The notes beneath the pieces are model-generated. The model did no database searches. It worked only from the letters and a program-made list of their open reading frames with translations, and was not told the origin of the DNA. From positions 3,606,001-3,670,000 of the forward strand of contig JBBBDQ010001287.1 in NCBI GenBank assembly GCA_037127315.1: a DNA stretch of 64,000 nucleotides, written 5' to 3'. Shown here piece by piece: positions 44,366 to 54,179 of this stretch; positions within the stretch are counted from its first letter, which is position 1, and the number at the start of each line of letters is the position of its first letter. A program made the translations under genes and the position numbers. This stretch comes from Ascarosepion bandense. Taxonomy: Eukaryota; Mollusca; Cephalopoda; Sepiida; Sepiidae.

Positions 44366-44820
44366 TTCTATACTATTATAACGTGGATATAAAGTGGAGG
44401 ATCAATTCTACATCACAATCAATATATAGTCTGATCCCTCACTTTATGACTAAAGTCATTCATCTCTTACTCACTTGATGGCACCCCGTATAACCTGTCA
44501 CTCTTTCTCATAACTTTCCTCCTATGTAACACCCTGCAAAACAGTGGCAGTAAAATGTCTTGCTTGGGGCGATATGATTATAAAAAAAATTCTATACTAT
44601 TATAACGTGGATATAAAGTGGGGGATCAATTCTACATCACAATCAATATATAGACTGATCCCTCACTTTATGACCACATTCATTTTTCTTTTACCTACTC
44701 CATAACACCTACTATAACCTATCACTTTTTCTCATAACTTTCTTCCTATGTAACCCCCTGTACAACAGTGGCAGTAAAATGCCTTGCTTTTTGCTACACG
44801 ATTATATAAAAAAAAAATAA
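44366..44820 (+). repeat. Tandem LINE-A tails joined by a GGGGATC-type hairpin
   Basis: After the first tail comes ATTCTATACTATTATAACGT, GATATAAAGTGGAGGATCAA ... TGATCCCTCACTTTATGAC (hairpin), then a second LINE-A tail (44505-44590), the same hairpin with GTGGGGGATCA (44620-44672), then a third tail (44738-44815). The period is about 235 bp for the first two. The hairpin arms match those of the SINE-A linker. Confidence 0.85.
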
Positions 44821-44893
44821 TTAGAATGAAGGTCGACTTTGAATATTTAAAATATAGGTTAAATATTAAGGGGTGTTGGGTGTTCAATATGTC

Positions 44894-44895
<2 letters not shown>

Positions 44896-44965
<70 letters not shown>

Positions 44966-44980
44966 CTGTGTGTGTGTGTG
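44896..44980. repeat. TA tract continuing as GT tract
   Basis: TA 44896-44937, GT 44938-44980 with one CT interruption. Confidence 0.95.
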
Positions 44981-45059
44981 AATAAGGATCGGTACCCACA
45001 GAAACCACAAATTGCTCTAAAAAGAAAAGACGTCATACTTATCCCAAACCAGAGGAACC

Positions 45060-45121
45060 TATCGGCCAACACTTTTCAAGGGCTTCGTTGGCAAAATTAT
45101 GAATAGGGCGAGAACGAAGAC
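45060..45121 (+). mobile_element. LINE-B 3' fragment, opposite orientation
   Basis: Encodes QGLRWQNYE-stop, the same piece as the minus-strand LINE-B tail at 45257-45299. Forty-three bases match in inverted orientation with one mismatch (AGGGCTTCGTTGGCAAAATT start). Confidence 0.8.
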
Positions 45122-45179
45122 TTTTTTCTTTTTTAAATCACTCTTGTGGAATTAAATTTACAACCCCCCTCACATTTTA

Positions 45180-45890
45180 ATGTTTTTCATTAAAGTTTAT
45201 TTTTAAACGACTTCCACTTTCTCCCAGTACTGTGAGTAATTCCCCTTTTGATATTGTCTTCGTTCTAGCCCTATTCATAATTTTGCCAACGAAGCCCTGG
45301 GCGATGTTCATGCCAGTGTTTGTTTACAGATTTTCCATCATGTTTGCCCAACTCTATCGTGGCAATTTTTATATTCATTTGGAGCAAGCACAGAACAGCC
45401 TGAGATTAGGTGGTCTATTGTTTCTTGGTGTTTATCACAAAACCTGCATTTTGGATCTATTTTGCCTGAAAGTTTCTAGTGAAAAGACTTTGGTCTTGTG
45501 CTGCAAGAATAAAGCCTTCAGTTTCAGACTTTAATCCAGATGCACGTAACCATCGATGAGTATTAACTTTGTCAACATTAGATTTATTGGCACGTTCTGG
45601 ATATTGGCCATGCAGAGGTTTGTCTTGCCAGTGCTGTTTCATCTGTTCAAGAGCTTTATCTTTGGCTTTCATTTTCATATTTTTTGCCGCAATAGTTGGT
45701 TCTTGGCTTCTGTTTTGCTTTTCTACAGAATCTACTAACTGTAAATCTTGTTTGTATTTACTGCCTTCTTTTATTATTGAATATTTTTTCTTTCTTTCTT
45801 CATGTTGCCTTACTAATTGTATCATCCAATCCTTTGTTGTTTCTATGTATGTTAGTAGGCCAATAGTTGTTGTCTTGTATGACAATTCCA
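45180..45890 (-). mobile_element. LINE-B: C-terminal region of a non-LTR polyprotein
   Basis: The open frame 45885-45457 has HWQDKPLHGQYPERANKSNV, THRWLRASGLKSETEGFILA and AQDQSLFTRNFQAK. After a one-base deletion the reading continues DPKCRFCDKHQETIDHLISG, a C-x2-C-x-H-x-C zinc-knuckle-like motif. W-L-x-x-G-L-K-x-E-T-E-G-F-x-x-A-A-Q-x-Q-x-L is a widespread C-terminal block after the reverse transcriptase in many animal non-LTR elements. The remainder to 45240 is frameshifted. Truncated and dead. Distinct from LINE-A and LINE-R. Confidence 0.8.
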
Positions 45891-45903
45891 GCTGACAATT
45901 CCA

Positions 45904-45904
<1 letters not shown>

Positions 45905-45950
<46 letters not shown>
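45905..45950. repeat. ATT trinucleotide microsatellite
   Basis: About 15 ATT units. Confidence 0.96.
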
Positions 45951-45951
<1 letters not shown>

Positions 45952-45961
45952 GCCTTATGCA

Positions 45962-46125
45962 TCTCATTGTGGATCAGTGGATATCTGCTCGGAACGAGAA
46001 ATCGGGTAGTCGGGTTGGCAATCGGGTAGTCGAATTTCAGTTAAATTCCTTGCATTTACTTACGTGCAAATACCATTGGGAAAGGTATTAATCCGTTTCT
46101 TCCATCCAGTTATGGATTAAACCAG
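45962..46125 (+). mobile_element. SINE-A head and start of body, truncated by a Helitron-like end
   Basis: TGTGGATCAGTGGATATC head with an internal duplication of ATCGGGTAGTCG (46001-46034), then AAATTCCTTGCATTTACTTA, AAGGTATTAATCCGTTTCTT and TTATGGATTAAAC. The body then stops where Helitron-like sequence begins. Confidence 0.8.
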
Positions 46126-46182
46126 CAGCATAACCCGGAGTTGCTCGGGTGTAATGAAAGGTTTAAAATATATCCACTTAAT
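46126..46182 (-). mobile_element. Helitron-like 3'-end stub
   Basis: GCAGCATAACCCGGAGTTGC TCGGGTGTAATG is the family's hairpin end (CCAG where CTAG is expected). Only about 55 bp remain. Confidence 0.6.
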
Positions 46183-46194
46183 AACAATAACAAT

Positions 46195-46325
46195 AACAAT
46201 ATAAAATTGATCCCCTAATTTATTGTCGAGAGAGACATGATTGACTGGGCAGAAAATTATCTCGAAGTAGGTCACCATTACTTTCTGTGCTAGACTGGTT
46301 GCTATAGAACTCACTCTGTCCAGTT
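46195..46325 (-). mobile_element. SINE-A body fragment
   Basis: Part of a linker arm (AAAATTGATCCCCTAATTTA) and then GAGAGACATGATTGACTGGG, GTGCTAGACTGGTTGC. Truncated by the next Helitron-like copy at 46326. Confidence 0.75.
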
Positions 46326-46663
46326 ATCTAAACTTATTTATAAATGGAACTTTATCTCTGTGTGTGCGTATGTGTATGTGCGTGTGTATGTATGTGTGTG
46401 TGTCCTTTACCTATAGACTCCGAAACGGCTGAACCGATTTTCTTGAAAATTTACACAGTTGTACTATAAGCGTCTGTGAGTGTTCTTAGCTAGGTTTCAT
46501 GCCGAGGTACCCCCGATAAATATCGAAAATCGAAAATCAAAAAAATCGCGTTATAGAAGGAGTGGTCCGATTTTAATCAAGTTTCACTCATAGACAAAGA
46601 CATAAGAAACGATATTCAGAAGTTTCAAGGTTGCAGTTCTTACAATAGTGCAGAAAATCGATA

Positions 46664-46698
<35 letters not shown>

Positions 46699-47081
46699 GC
46701 AAGATGTTTGTGTGTGTGTCTGTTTACCTGCCTGTATGTCTGTATTTTTTCAGCCCTTTTATTTTAGTTTTTGCTTCGGGTTTGGCTCTAAGTAGGTATA
46801 ATTGTAGTTCTTAGTCTCAGCCATGACACTATTTACTCAGAGGATTTATTTAGCCTTCAAAATTCAGTTTACGATGAAAAACGTATTTGATATTGATACC
46901 AGGAAATCAAAATTTTACTTACATCCATTCATTTTTCTTTCAGTCTACGGTTTCGCTTTTAACTGGAAACAACTATTACTTTTTAGTCTTTCGTGCCAAC
47001 GTCCAAAGAGTCTGTGATCCAGGACCATGGATTAGTTTTAAAGCTTTCATTACACCCGAGCAATGCCGGACTATACTGCTA

Positions 47082-47082
<1 letters not shown>
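46326..47082 (+). mobile_element. Helitron-like non-autonomous element, full length
   Basis: Starts TCTAAACTTATTTATAAATG (preceded by A) and ends GCCGGACTATACTGCTAG (followed by T). Internal TA tract at 46664-46692. The only copy in the window lying in plus orientation by Helitron convention. Confidence 0.62.
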
Positions 47083-47139
<57 letters not shown>

Positions 47140-47198
47140 ACCGGCCGAATATTCGAGAAATATTTTCCTAACAATATTTTTCGAATACTCAGGCCGGT
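47083..47198. repeat. TA tract followed by an imperfect 25-bp hairpin
   Basis: TA 47083-47137, then ACCGGCCGAATATTCGAGAA (47140) facing TTTTTCGAATACTCAGGCCG GT (to 47198). About 22 of 25 arm positions pair. Confidence 0.85.
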
Positions 47199-47828
47199 GA
47201 ATATTTATAAATGTACTTTTTAGTCATAGTAAACAGAGCATTCACTAAGATAGGAGTATGCAATCAAACTTCTGTTAAAACAAATAAATTTAAATAAATA
47301 TGTCGGTTAATACTATTTCGTAAATTTCCGTTAGATTTCGTATAATATATATATATTTTAATTCAGATACTTCAATCCAAGGGAAAAAAGCAGGAAGGTA
47401 AATTCCAAAAAACCCGATCCTAATTAATATTAAAAATTTATTTTAATATTAAAAAATGATACAGGAAGAGAGCTCCATGTAATAAAATATTACAGAGCAA
47501 ATATATATTAAAAAAGGATTAATTCAAAGATGTTGAATGGCCATTTCGATATGAAGATCCCCACGGGGGACGACACATCACCTCGGCAACAGAAAAAACC
47601 TTTCAGAAACTGGAGAAAAATTAGTCTACTTTTCCTTTTTAAATAGATTGCAAAGAAATTAAAAAATAAATAATAAAATAAAATAAAATAAAAATAAAAA
47701 TAAAGGGAAAGAAAAAGAAAAAGAAAACAAAAAAGAAAAAGAAAAAGATAGAATAAAATCAAATAAATAAGAAAAGAAAAAAAAATTGACATCGTCTGGG
47801 TTCGCAAAAAAAAGGGAGAATGTAACTA
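47199..47828. other. Unassigned AT-rich DNA with an A-rich low-complexity run
   Basis: A-rich AAATA/AAAGA runs at 47660-47780. Nothing else recognised. Confidence 0.5.
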
Positions 47829-47928
47829 AAAATTAACAGACAGCCGTGTTAAATCGACGTAAGTTTAAGCAACACGGAAAATTAACAGACAGCCGTGTTA
47901 AATCGACGTAAGTTTAAGCAACACGGAA
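47829..47928. repeat. Perfect 49-bp tandem duplication
   Basis: AATTAACAGACAGCCGTGTT ... AACACGGA occurs twice with an exact 49-bp step. Each unit folds as CCGTGTT ... AACACGG. Confidence 0.95.
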
Positions 47929-47954
47929 AACAGGTTATATATATATATATATAA

Positions 47955-48532
47955 CAATATTGATGATAATAATAATAGTGTACGTCAAAATAAACATAGC
48001 ACTATTGCAACAAAATACATAATAATTACAAATATGATTAAATATGATTAAATATGATTAAATATATACCTTGAAATAATGCGTAGAAATGTTACACCAA
48101 TAAATAATATTAATCAAATTAAGCTCATCATATATTATTAAAAAAATGATGACAATGACCTCATAGTCTCTAAGAACCCTACAACCACACAACTAAATCC
48201 TCTACAGTAAACCAATGTAGTGTATCAATTTACATGCCCGTTCAGAGATTCTATCACTGGTGCAAATAATAAACCCAATCTATTTATTGTTTTTACCATA
48301 ACCACGCTCTCCCGTAGAATTACCTGTCACCATTCTGATCATAGTTAATTAAACAACATTTCTTAGAAAAACATCAGGCTATATATATATATATAGCCCT
48401 ATATGACTACGCTCTCACACCCTGATTGAGCAGTCTGGAAGAATGGGAGACTCAGTAATGAATTAGAACACTCTCACTCTTGTCGTATGAATACACGGCA
48501 TATCACACGCTAAAAGACGGCCTCCTTCTACC
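47955..48532. other. Unassigned AT-rich DNA
   Basis: A GATTAAATAT trio at 48032-48063 and a TA-rich palindrome GGCTATATATATATATATAG at 48378. No coding signal. Confidence 0.4.
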
Positions 48533-48680
48533 GAGCGCCCATAGCTCAGAGGTAGAATCGCCGACTGATGCCAATTCCGTCGGGTTTCAAACCTGGGTTA
48601 AAGCAATCGGATGTCTAACAGTACCGATGAGCTGTGATACAGCGAAACAGATCTGTCTGTGGATGTCTATATATATATAT
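48533..48680 (+). mobile_element. SINE-H, full-length: tRNA-like head plus hammerhead-like tail
   Basis: The head GCGCCCATAGCTCAGAGGTA has a textbook A box (TAGCTCAGAGG) and a B box GGTTTCAAACC (48583-48593). The spacing and the 65-base length are tRNA-like. The tail AAAGCAATCGGATGTCTAAC leads into the hammerhead-like segment and ends in a TA tract. Total about 148 bp. A second, truncated copy is at 41474-41570. Confidence 0.78.
48612..48668 (+). ncRNA. Hammerhead-like motif, second copy (degraded)
   Basis: CCGATGA (48624-48630) has U4 of the core changed to C. Stem II is better than in the first copy (GCTGT / ACAGC, 48631-48643). GAAA (48644-48647), stem III ACAGATCTGT and GTC ending at 48657 are intact. 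Stem I is weakened. Probably inactive as it stands, but its stem II changes relative to copy 1 keep or restore pairing. Confidence 0.55.
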
Positions 48681-48687
48681 TTTTTTT

Positions 48688-49320
48688 AACCATTTCACCC
48701 CGAGCAAGGCGGAAACGCCACTGATGTGCAGGGGGTTACATAAATGTAAAAAGATTAATTAGAAAAGAGTGAGGATTACAAACTAGTTAGAAAGGAACAA
48801 TAGAAAGCTGAGAAAGCAGGTGCGATGACAGATATATAGGTGGAGAGAAAGGGAAGGTTTTACAGGGGAGGGGAGAGAGCTAGAGTCCAGTGGTTAGTAG
48901 ATGAGTATTGACTTTGCATTTAAATTTCTGGAGGTTGTAGCCGTCAGGAAAGCAAGAATACGGGAGCGACTTCCACAGGCGGGAAGTGCGAGAGAAGAAG
49001 CTGAAGGAGTAGAATTGTCGTCTGCATTTGGCTAACCTGACTGTGAATGGGTGGGACCCAGTTGCCAGTCTGGTTGCACGGGTAAACACCTGTTGAGGAG
49101 GCATCAGTGACTTAAGCTCGTCCGAGCAGAAGCCATGAAAGTATTTATAGAACAGACAAAGAGAGGCCACATTTCGACGATGGGGAAATGGCTGCAGTCG
49201 AGTTGCCAGATCAGTACCTATCACATTACAGACTCTCCTTTGGAGCTTGTCAAGAACACTGAGGAGAACGGCAGGGGCACCTGACCATAAGTGGCAGCAG
49301 TACTCCATGCACAGGATAGT
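48688..49320 (-). mobile_element. LINE-A 3' end with the longest uninterrupted C-terminal frame
   Basis: The open frame 49308-48880 (142 codons) reads MEYCCHLWSGAPAVLLSVLD, LQRRVCNVIGTDLATRLQPF, HRRNVASLCLFYKYFHGFCS, HPFTVRLAKCRRQFYSFSFF and SRTSRLWKSLPYSCFPDGYN. This is the thumb and C-terminal part of a CR1/jockey-like reverse transcriptase. No stop or frameshift is seen in the surviving part, so it is the youngest-looking LINE-A piece. The 3' tail abuts the SINE-H tail with T8. Truncated at 49320. Confidence 0.9.
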
Positions 49321-49708
49321 ATTAAATTATTGTGTTGTTTAGTGCCAAAATTAGTTTTCTCAGTATTTTACTTATAATAAGGCATTTTAGGCAAGCATGT
49401 TGTTTTTTTATCGTAAAGTGCTTGATATCAAGATGGATATAGTGTGTTAATAGAATTAATGTGGAGAGTTTTTTTTTCTTAGCAGAACAAGTAAATGTAA
49501 TCAAATCAATGTAACATTTTTTCATTTTGTCAAAATTAATGAAGCTTATTCGGATTCAATATTCTATTAATACACGCCCGCGAGTGTGTTTGTGTGTGTG
49601 TGTGTGTGTGCATGTACATGTGTGTTTCAGATCTGAGTGTAGTTGCATTTTAACTCCAACTGCATTTGAACCTTTCCTTGTTTTTGGTGAACACTGGCAT
49701 GAATAATA
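49321..49708. other. Unassigned AT-rich DNA with a GT run
   Basis: GT tract at about 49586-49612. Otherwise unrecognised. Confidence 0.4.
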
Positions 49709-49798
49709 TTCCTCAAGCGGTACCCCCATCTAAGCACTGACCAAGCTCGACGCTGCTTAACTTCAGTGATCGAATGAGAACCCGTGGTTTCAGTGCGA
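49709..49798 (-). pseudogene. 5S rRNA-like sequence (pseudogene or 5S-derived SINE head)
   Basis: On the minus strand: GGTTCTCATTCGATCACTGA, AGTTAAGCAGCGTCGAGC, TTGGTCAGTGCTTAGATGGG, GGTACCGC. This follows animal 5S rRNA from about position 30 to 110, including the internal promoter (A box, intermediate element, C box), with roughly 80% identity by eye. The 5' third and the last bases are lost or unrecognisable, so it is not a working 5S gene. 5S-headed SINEs (SINE3) exist in animals, and the downstream 120 bp could be such a body. Confidence 0.72.
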
Positions 49799-50067
49799 CT
49801 TGAAAATTGGTGAAAAGCATTTTAAATATTTGAATGGCCATGCTCGATATCTTTACTCTTGCTTGAGTCATTAAAATACACATTCGCCATGATTCCAGAG
49901 AATTACCCCCGTTACTCAGCGCAAGAACAGGAACATTCCCCTAAGAGACTTGATGTAGCGCTTCTGAGGTTTTCAAAGTTTGCCAGTCTTAAAATTATGC
50001 AGTGTTGTGATTTTAGCATCAACGTTGTTGAATACACAATATTCCCCTTCATCTTACTTCGAAGACA

Positions 50068-50118
<51 letters not shown>

Positions 50119-50476
50119 CATATACAATGTTTGTGTGTGGGGGGGTGGAAGTATGTATTATTAATGAAGTTCTGAAGACTAAAGGTGGAGTAATTTGGAA
50201 ATTCGAGATATGCTTTTAGCAATGTAGACGTGAAAGGTCATTAGACTGATAATTTAAATATTATCTACGATTTTTGAGCGGGTGAAAGAAAGTTAGAAAA
50301 TGACTAAGTAATTCTTCATCGGAGTTTAATTCACGGAAATCTATAATGACATCAAGCGAGTGTAACCGTTTCCATCTTGGTATCATTCAAAATTCTTTGA
50401 CCAAACATTTAGAGTTATTCACCCGAAATTCATAAAATCATTTACTTAAAAAAAAAAACGTTTGAATGCTATTAGA
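49799..50476. other. Unassigned DNA with one TA tract
   Basis: TA tract at 50069-50115. Frames around it are not recognised. Confidence 0.5.
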
Positions 50477-50657
50477 CTAGCAGTATAGCCCGGCGTTGCT
50501 CGGGTGTAATGAAAGCTTTAAAATAAATCCATAGTCCTGGAGCTCAGACTCAGTCTAAAGAATATTTATTTGAAATTTGGTGAGAATCGGATAAAAATTG
50601 TGGATTTGTATAAAGGACAGACAGAGAGATAAACAGACACACACACAAACATCTTGC

Positions 50658-50717
<60 letters not shown>

Positions 50718-51043
50718 CGATTTTCTGCACTATTTTAAGAACTGCAAGCTTGAAATTTCTGAATATCGTTTTTTATGTATTTGTCTATGAGTGTATCAAA
50801 TTTGATTAAAATCGTACCACTCTTTTTATAACCCGATTTATTCGATTATCGATTTTTGATATTGATCGGGGTTACCTCGACACAAAACCAATCTAAGAAC
50901 ACTCGCAGACGCTTATAGTACAACTGTGTAAATTTTAAAGAAAATCGGTTCAGCCATTTTGGAGTTTGTAGGTAACGGATACACACACACACACAGACAC
51001 ACCCACACACAGAGACAAAGTTCCATTTATAAATAAGTTTAGA
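50477..51043 (-). mobile_element. Helitron-like non-autonomous element, internally shortened
   Basis: CTAG end at 50477 preceded by A, hairpin region CCCGGCGTTGCTCGGG, TA tract 50663-50715, opposite end GTTTAGA (51037-51043) followed by T. It lacks about 180 bp between the hairpin end and the TA tract relative to 8140-8884. Confidence 0.62.
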
Positions 51044-51597
51044 TGACTGTTTTTCTACGTCATTTGCGATTTTGGTTGTTTTTACTGTTGGTTGTGTGGC
51101 AATACCTTCATTATAGAATGACAGATATAGAAATGAGTACATCATATATATATATTAAAAAAATCTGCTTCCTAATACTTTAACCTGCTTTCTAAATACT
51201 GCTTTAAATCTGCTTTCTAATACTTTAACCCATGTATAAATGCTAGTTTTGTTTGACACGTATTGAGCGTCTCTAATATATGAATCATTTTTCTTTTCTT
51301 TTCTTTTCTTTTCTTACCTTTTATTTATAGTTTTTTACTCCTCCACCCTATTCCTTTCTGTTTTGTTTAACCCAATTCTCAGTTTAACAACACTTACTAT
51401 TCCATCTGTTAAACCCTTTCTTCTGTAAAGCTAGACGAAGCCAAATTTTCAAACTTTTTCCCTTACATCTCTATCTAAAAGTAAAATCTTAAAAATAGAC
51501 GTTAATTGCAAATCAAAATGTTTTTGTGACCTAAATTTCTTAGTTCTTAACCGTCTTTTTTATATATATATTTTTTTTCATTTTTGAAAACGTGTTA
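51044..51597. other. Unassigned AT-rich DNA
   Basis: Contains a TTTTC run (51292-51315) and a short diverged duplication of CTGCTTTCTAA-TACTTTAACC (51168-51230). Confidence 0.5.
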
Positions 51598-51683
51598 GTT
51601 GCTGACGATATGTGAAATCTCTCTTAGGGATTTCATGTTGAAATGATCATACAACTAGAGTTTTTAAATTTGAAAACTTATTT

Positions 51684-51738
<55 letters not shown>
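51598..51738 (-). repeat. Repeat C, reverse copy, ending in a TA tract
   Basis: GTTGCTGACGATATGTGAAA, CTCTTAGGGATTTCATG and GAAATGATCATACAACTA match the complement of 41165-41262. The TA tract is at 51690-51738, as at 41118, so a TA tract next to this end is part of the family. Confidence 0.65.
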
Positions 51739-51742
<4 letters not shown>

Positions 51743-52190
51743 CCATGAGATTTGAAAAAGAAATCAGTCGACCGGCGGTCGAAAATTTACTCGCTCCAAA
51801 ATCATTTTACTCGACCGATTCCATTTTCTTAATAGTCGCCTTACGCAAACACAGCTTAAATTACAGACGGAAAACAAAAAAATGAAATTTTAATTAAAAT
51901 TTCGAACGTGTTAGATTTAAAAATAATTTAATGCAATAACAAAATTTGATCTTTCTTCTTAATAATAGCATAAACATTTTGATGATAAAACATTTTTTAT
52001 TTTTGGACATCATGATATGCTGGGTTTTTTTTTTTTTAGCAGTTGAGTGGAGGTACCTAAATTCGTAGTTTCTTTCTTCTGTTTGACTACAACCTCTATC
52101 TCATAGATGATTAAAAAAAAACAAATCTAATTTTCTCAGCGATTTTCTATAAAAGAAATTAATTACTTGTATAAGTTTTTTCGGTGCGTG
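51739..52190. other. Unassigned AT-rich DNA
   Basis: GTCGACCGGCGGTCGA (51768-51783) is a small palindrome. Related CGACTGAGTCGATCGGGCGAG sequence is split at 52800-52820. No coding signal. Confidence 0.4.
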
Positions 52191-52194
52191 TTGA

Positions 52195-52490
52195 GACAAG
52201 GATGAGCATTGTGTTGCAGTGGATATCGGAATAAGAAAACGAGGAACCGAGTTAGAATTCCAGTTAAATTCTTTGCATTCACTTACACACAAATACCCTT
52301 CGAAAAGGTTTTCATCCGTCTCTTCTCTCAAGTTATGGGTTAAATAATAGGAAGATTGAGGTCTATAGCCTTGGCTGGCAAACAGTCTACCGCAGAAAGT
52401 AATGGCAACCTACTGCGGGATAATCTTCTGCCCAGTCAGTCATGCATCTTTCGAGACATGAATCGCGTGTATCCCTTATGAGTCAAGGAT
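52195..52490 (+). mobile_element. SINE-A, monomer, full length
   Basis: Head TGTTGCAGTGGATATCGG, B box region GAGTTAGAATTCCAG (one change), body to GCGTGTATCCCTTATGA. No linker. Confidence 0.86.
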
Positions 52491-52832
52491 AATATTTTTC
52501 CAAATGAGTTTCTAAAAATCTGTGAGCGTTTTTAATCTGTGTGACAAAGACATTTTGGTTCCACTCTGGAAGCGTTAATTAAACGAATGTTTACACTGAC
52601 CCTGACGATAAAAGCAACACCGAGTTCAATAATGTCAGTGTAGGTCATACTAAATAACTTCAATGGCATAATTTTGGGTCGTAAAAAGAATCAGATTTAC
52701 TTTTTCTATATTTGAAGGGGAACGTTTCAATACGAAATTTTTAATCAACCGCGGGCGAGTAAGGCAATAAACTTTAATTGCACAATTACGTTTTTAATCG
52801 ACTGAGTCGATCGGGCGAGTGAAACCTCAGGC
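52491..52832. other. Unassigned DNA
   Basis: No repeat recognised apart from the CGAGTCGATCG palindromic segment near 52800. Confidence 0.4.
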
Positions 52833-52878
52833 TGTATATATATATATATATATATATATCATAGACCGGAACAAACTG

Positions 52879-52935
<57 letters not shown>
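52833..52935. repeat. TA and GATA microsatellites
   Basis: TA 52833-52859, then CCGGAACAAACTGA, a variant of the motif that punctuates the GATA arrays at 30.5 kb, then about 14 GATA units. Confidence 0.92.
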
Positions 52936-52937
<2 letters not shown>

Positions 52938-52939
52938 GT

Positions 52940-53829
52940 TCTGTTTAAGTTTTAACAGTTTAAGTGCCCCATTGGCAATTGATTCCATTTAACTTTCGTT
53001 TTTTTAGAATTTTTTTCTCTTCTAAGCTTAATTTTTTTGAATATTTATCATGCAAAATCATAGCACTTCCTTCCGACATGAAGGCATCGTTTTTTCAATA
53101 CTTTCAAACGGAAACATATCAAGGTTCACAAAACTCGTACGAACCAAGTTTCCATCACGATACTCAAAGGCACTTTTCCAGTTATTCTTGTCGCATAGAT
53201 CCTGGTTATGACGATAAACTACATCCGGCAGAAAACTTATGTTTAGGAAATTGAAGACTTTGAGGAGAATGGTTCCATATCGCAACTGCATTTAATCCCT
53301 GGTTAACCCTTATCATGTGTTGTAGCACTTATTTGGGCATCAGAATTTGGCAAATAATGAACCTCCACATAATAATAAACATTAAATATTTATAATAATA
53401 TCACCAAGAATACATTTCTATAGTAGATTTACAAGGCAATACGTTTTAAAGCAAAATTGCTAACAAAATAGAAATTAAGTATAAAAAAATGTTTTATACT
53501 AAAATTACCAAAAATAAATTCTAATAAAACTTTACGAAAAATATAATTTTGTCGTAAAATTGCTAGCAATTCATTTAAAAGAAAAAACATCAACAATACA
53601 TTTGTATCCTTTACAAACAACAGGGTGCGATGGTTAAATTTTCGCCAATTTCTATTATAAAGTTCTTTTTTATTTTGATTTGGTCGATTGCAAAATATAG
53701 AAATGTCTGTTAAGCACCACGTGGGAGAAAAAAGCACCATGATGCAATTTGCAGCATGCTGCACTATTTTGCATTTAAGTCGGAAGTACGAACATTTCAG
53801 AGTGTTTGTGTGTCAGTCTGAATACGGTG
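52940..53829. other. Unassigned DNA with an unrecognised minus-strand frame
   Basis: The frame 53291-53058 (77 codons, minus) reads like ordinary protein (FLPDVVYRHNQDLCDKNN, FEYRDGNLVRTSFVNLDM), not low-complexity sequence. I cannot place it in a family. It may be an exon or old transposon coding. 53429-53764 (minus) is Phe/Leu/Asn-rich and probably not coding. Confidence 0.3.
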
Positions 53830-54178
53830 GATTTTTTTTTAATCATATCACCCCGAGCAAGGCGGTAAAGCCACTGATGGGCAGGGGGCTACGTAAGAGT
53901 GAAAAGATTGGAAAAGAGAAAGCCGGAAGCCACATCCTAAACAAGAAACAAGGGATGAGCCTCTTCACCAGTTCAATAGACGTGGGTGGAGTGTGAATAG
54001 TTTAGTCTATCTACTCCAATTGAAAAAAAGAGGAAAAGAATGGAAAAGAGTAAAAGATTGGAAAAGAGAAAGCCGGAAACTACATCCTAAACAGGAAACA
54101 AGGGATGAGCCTCTTCACCTGTTCAATAGACGTGGGTGGAGTGTGAACCGGGCGATAGTTTAGTCTATCTAAAAGAGT
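53830..54178 (-). mobile_element. LINE-A-like 3' UTR with a 150-bp internal tandem repeat
   Basis: Poly-T, then the LINE-A-type tail (ATATCACCCCGAGCAAGGCG), then two copies of a 150-bp unit (GAAAGCCGGAA at about 53918 and 54068; CAATAGACGTGGGTGGAGTG; GCGATAGTTTAGTCTATC). The same structure is at 57988-58330. No coding part remains. Confidence 0.8.
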
Positions 54179-54179
54179 C

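Noticed and set aside
45556..45895. Plus-strand frames of 60-108 codons over LINE-B
   Set aside because: They are shadows of the minus-strand LINE-B coding sequence.
53429..53764. 111-codon minus-strand frame
   Set aside because: Rich in Phe, Leu, Asn and Ile as expected from AT-rich DNA, with no motif.
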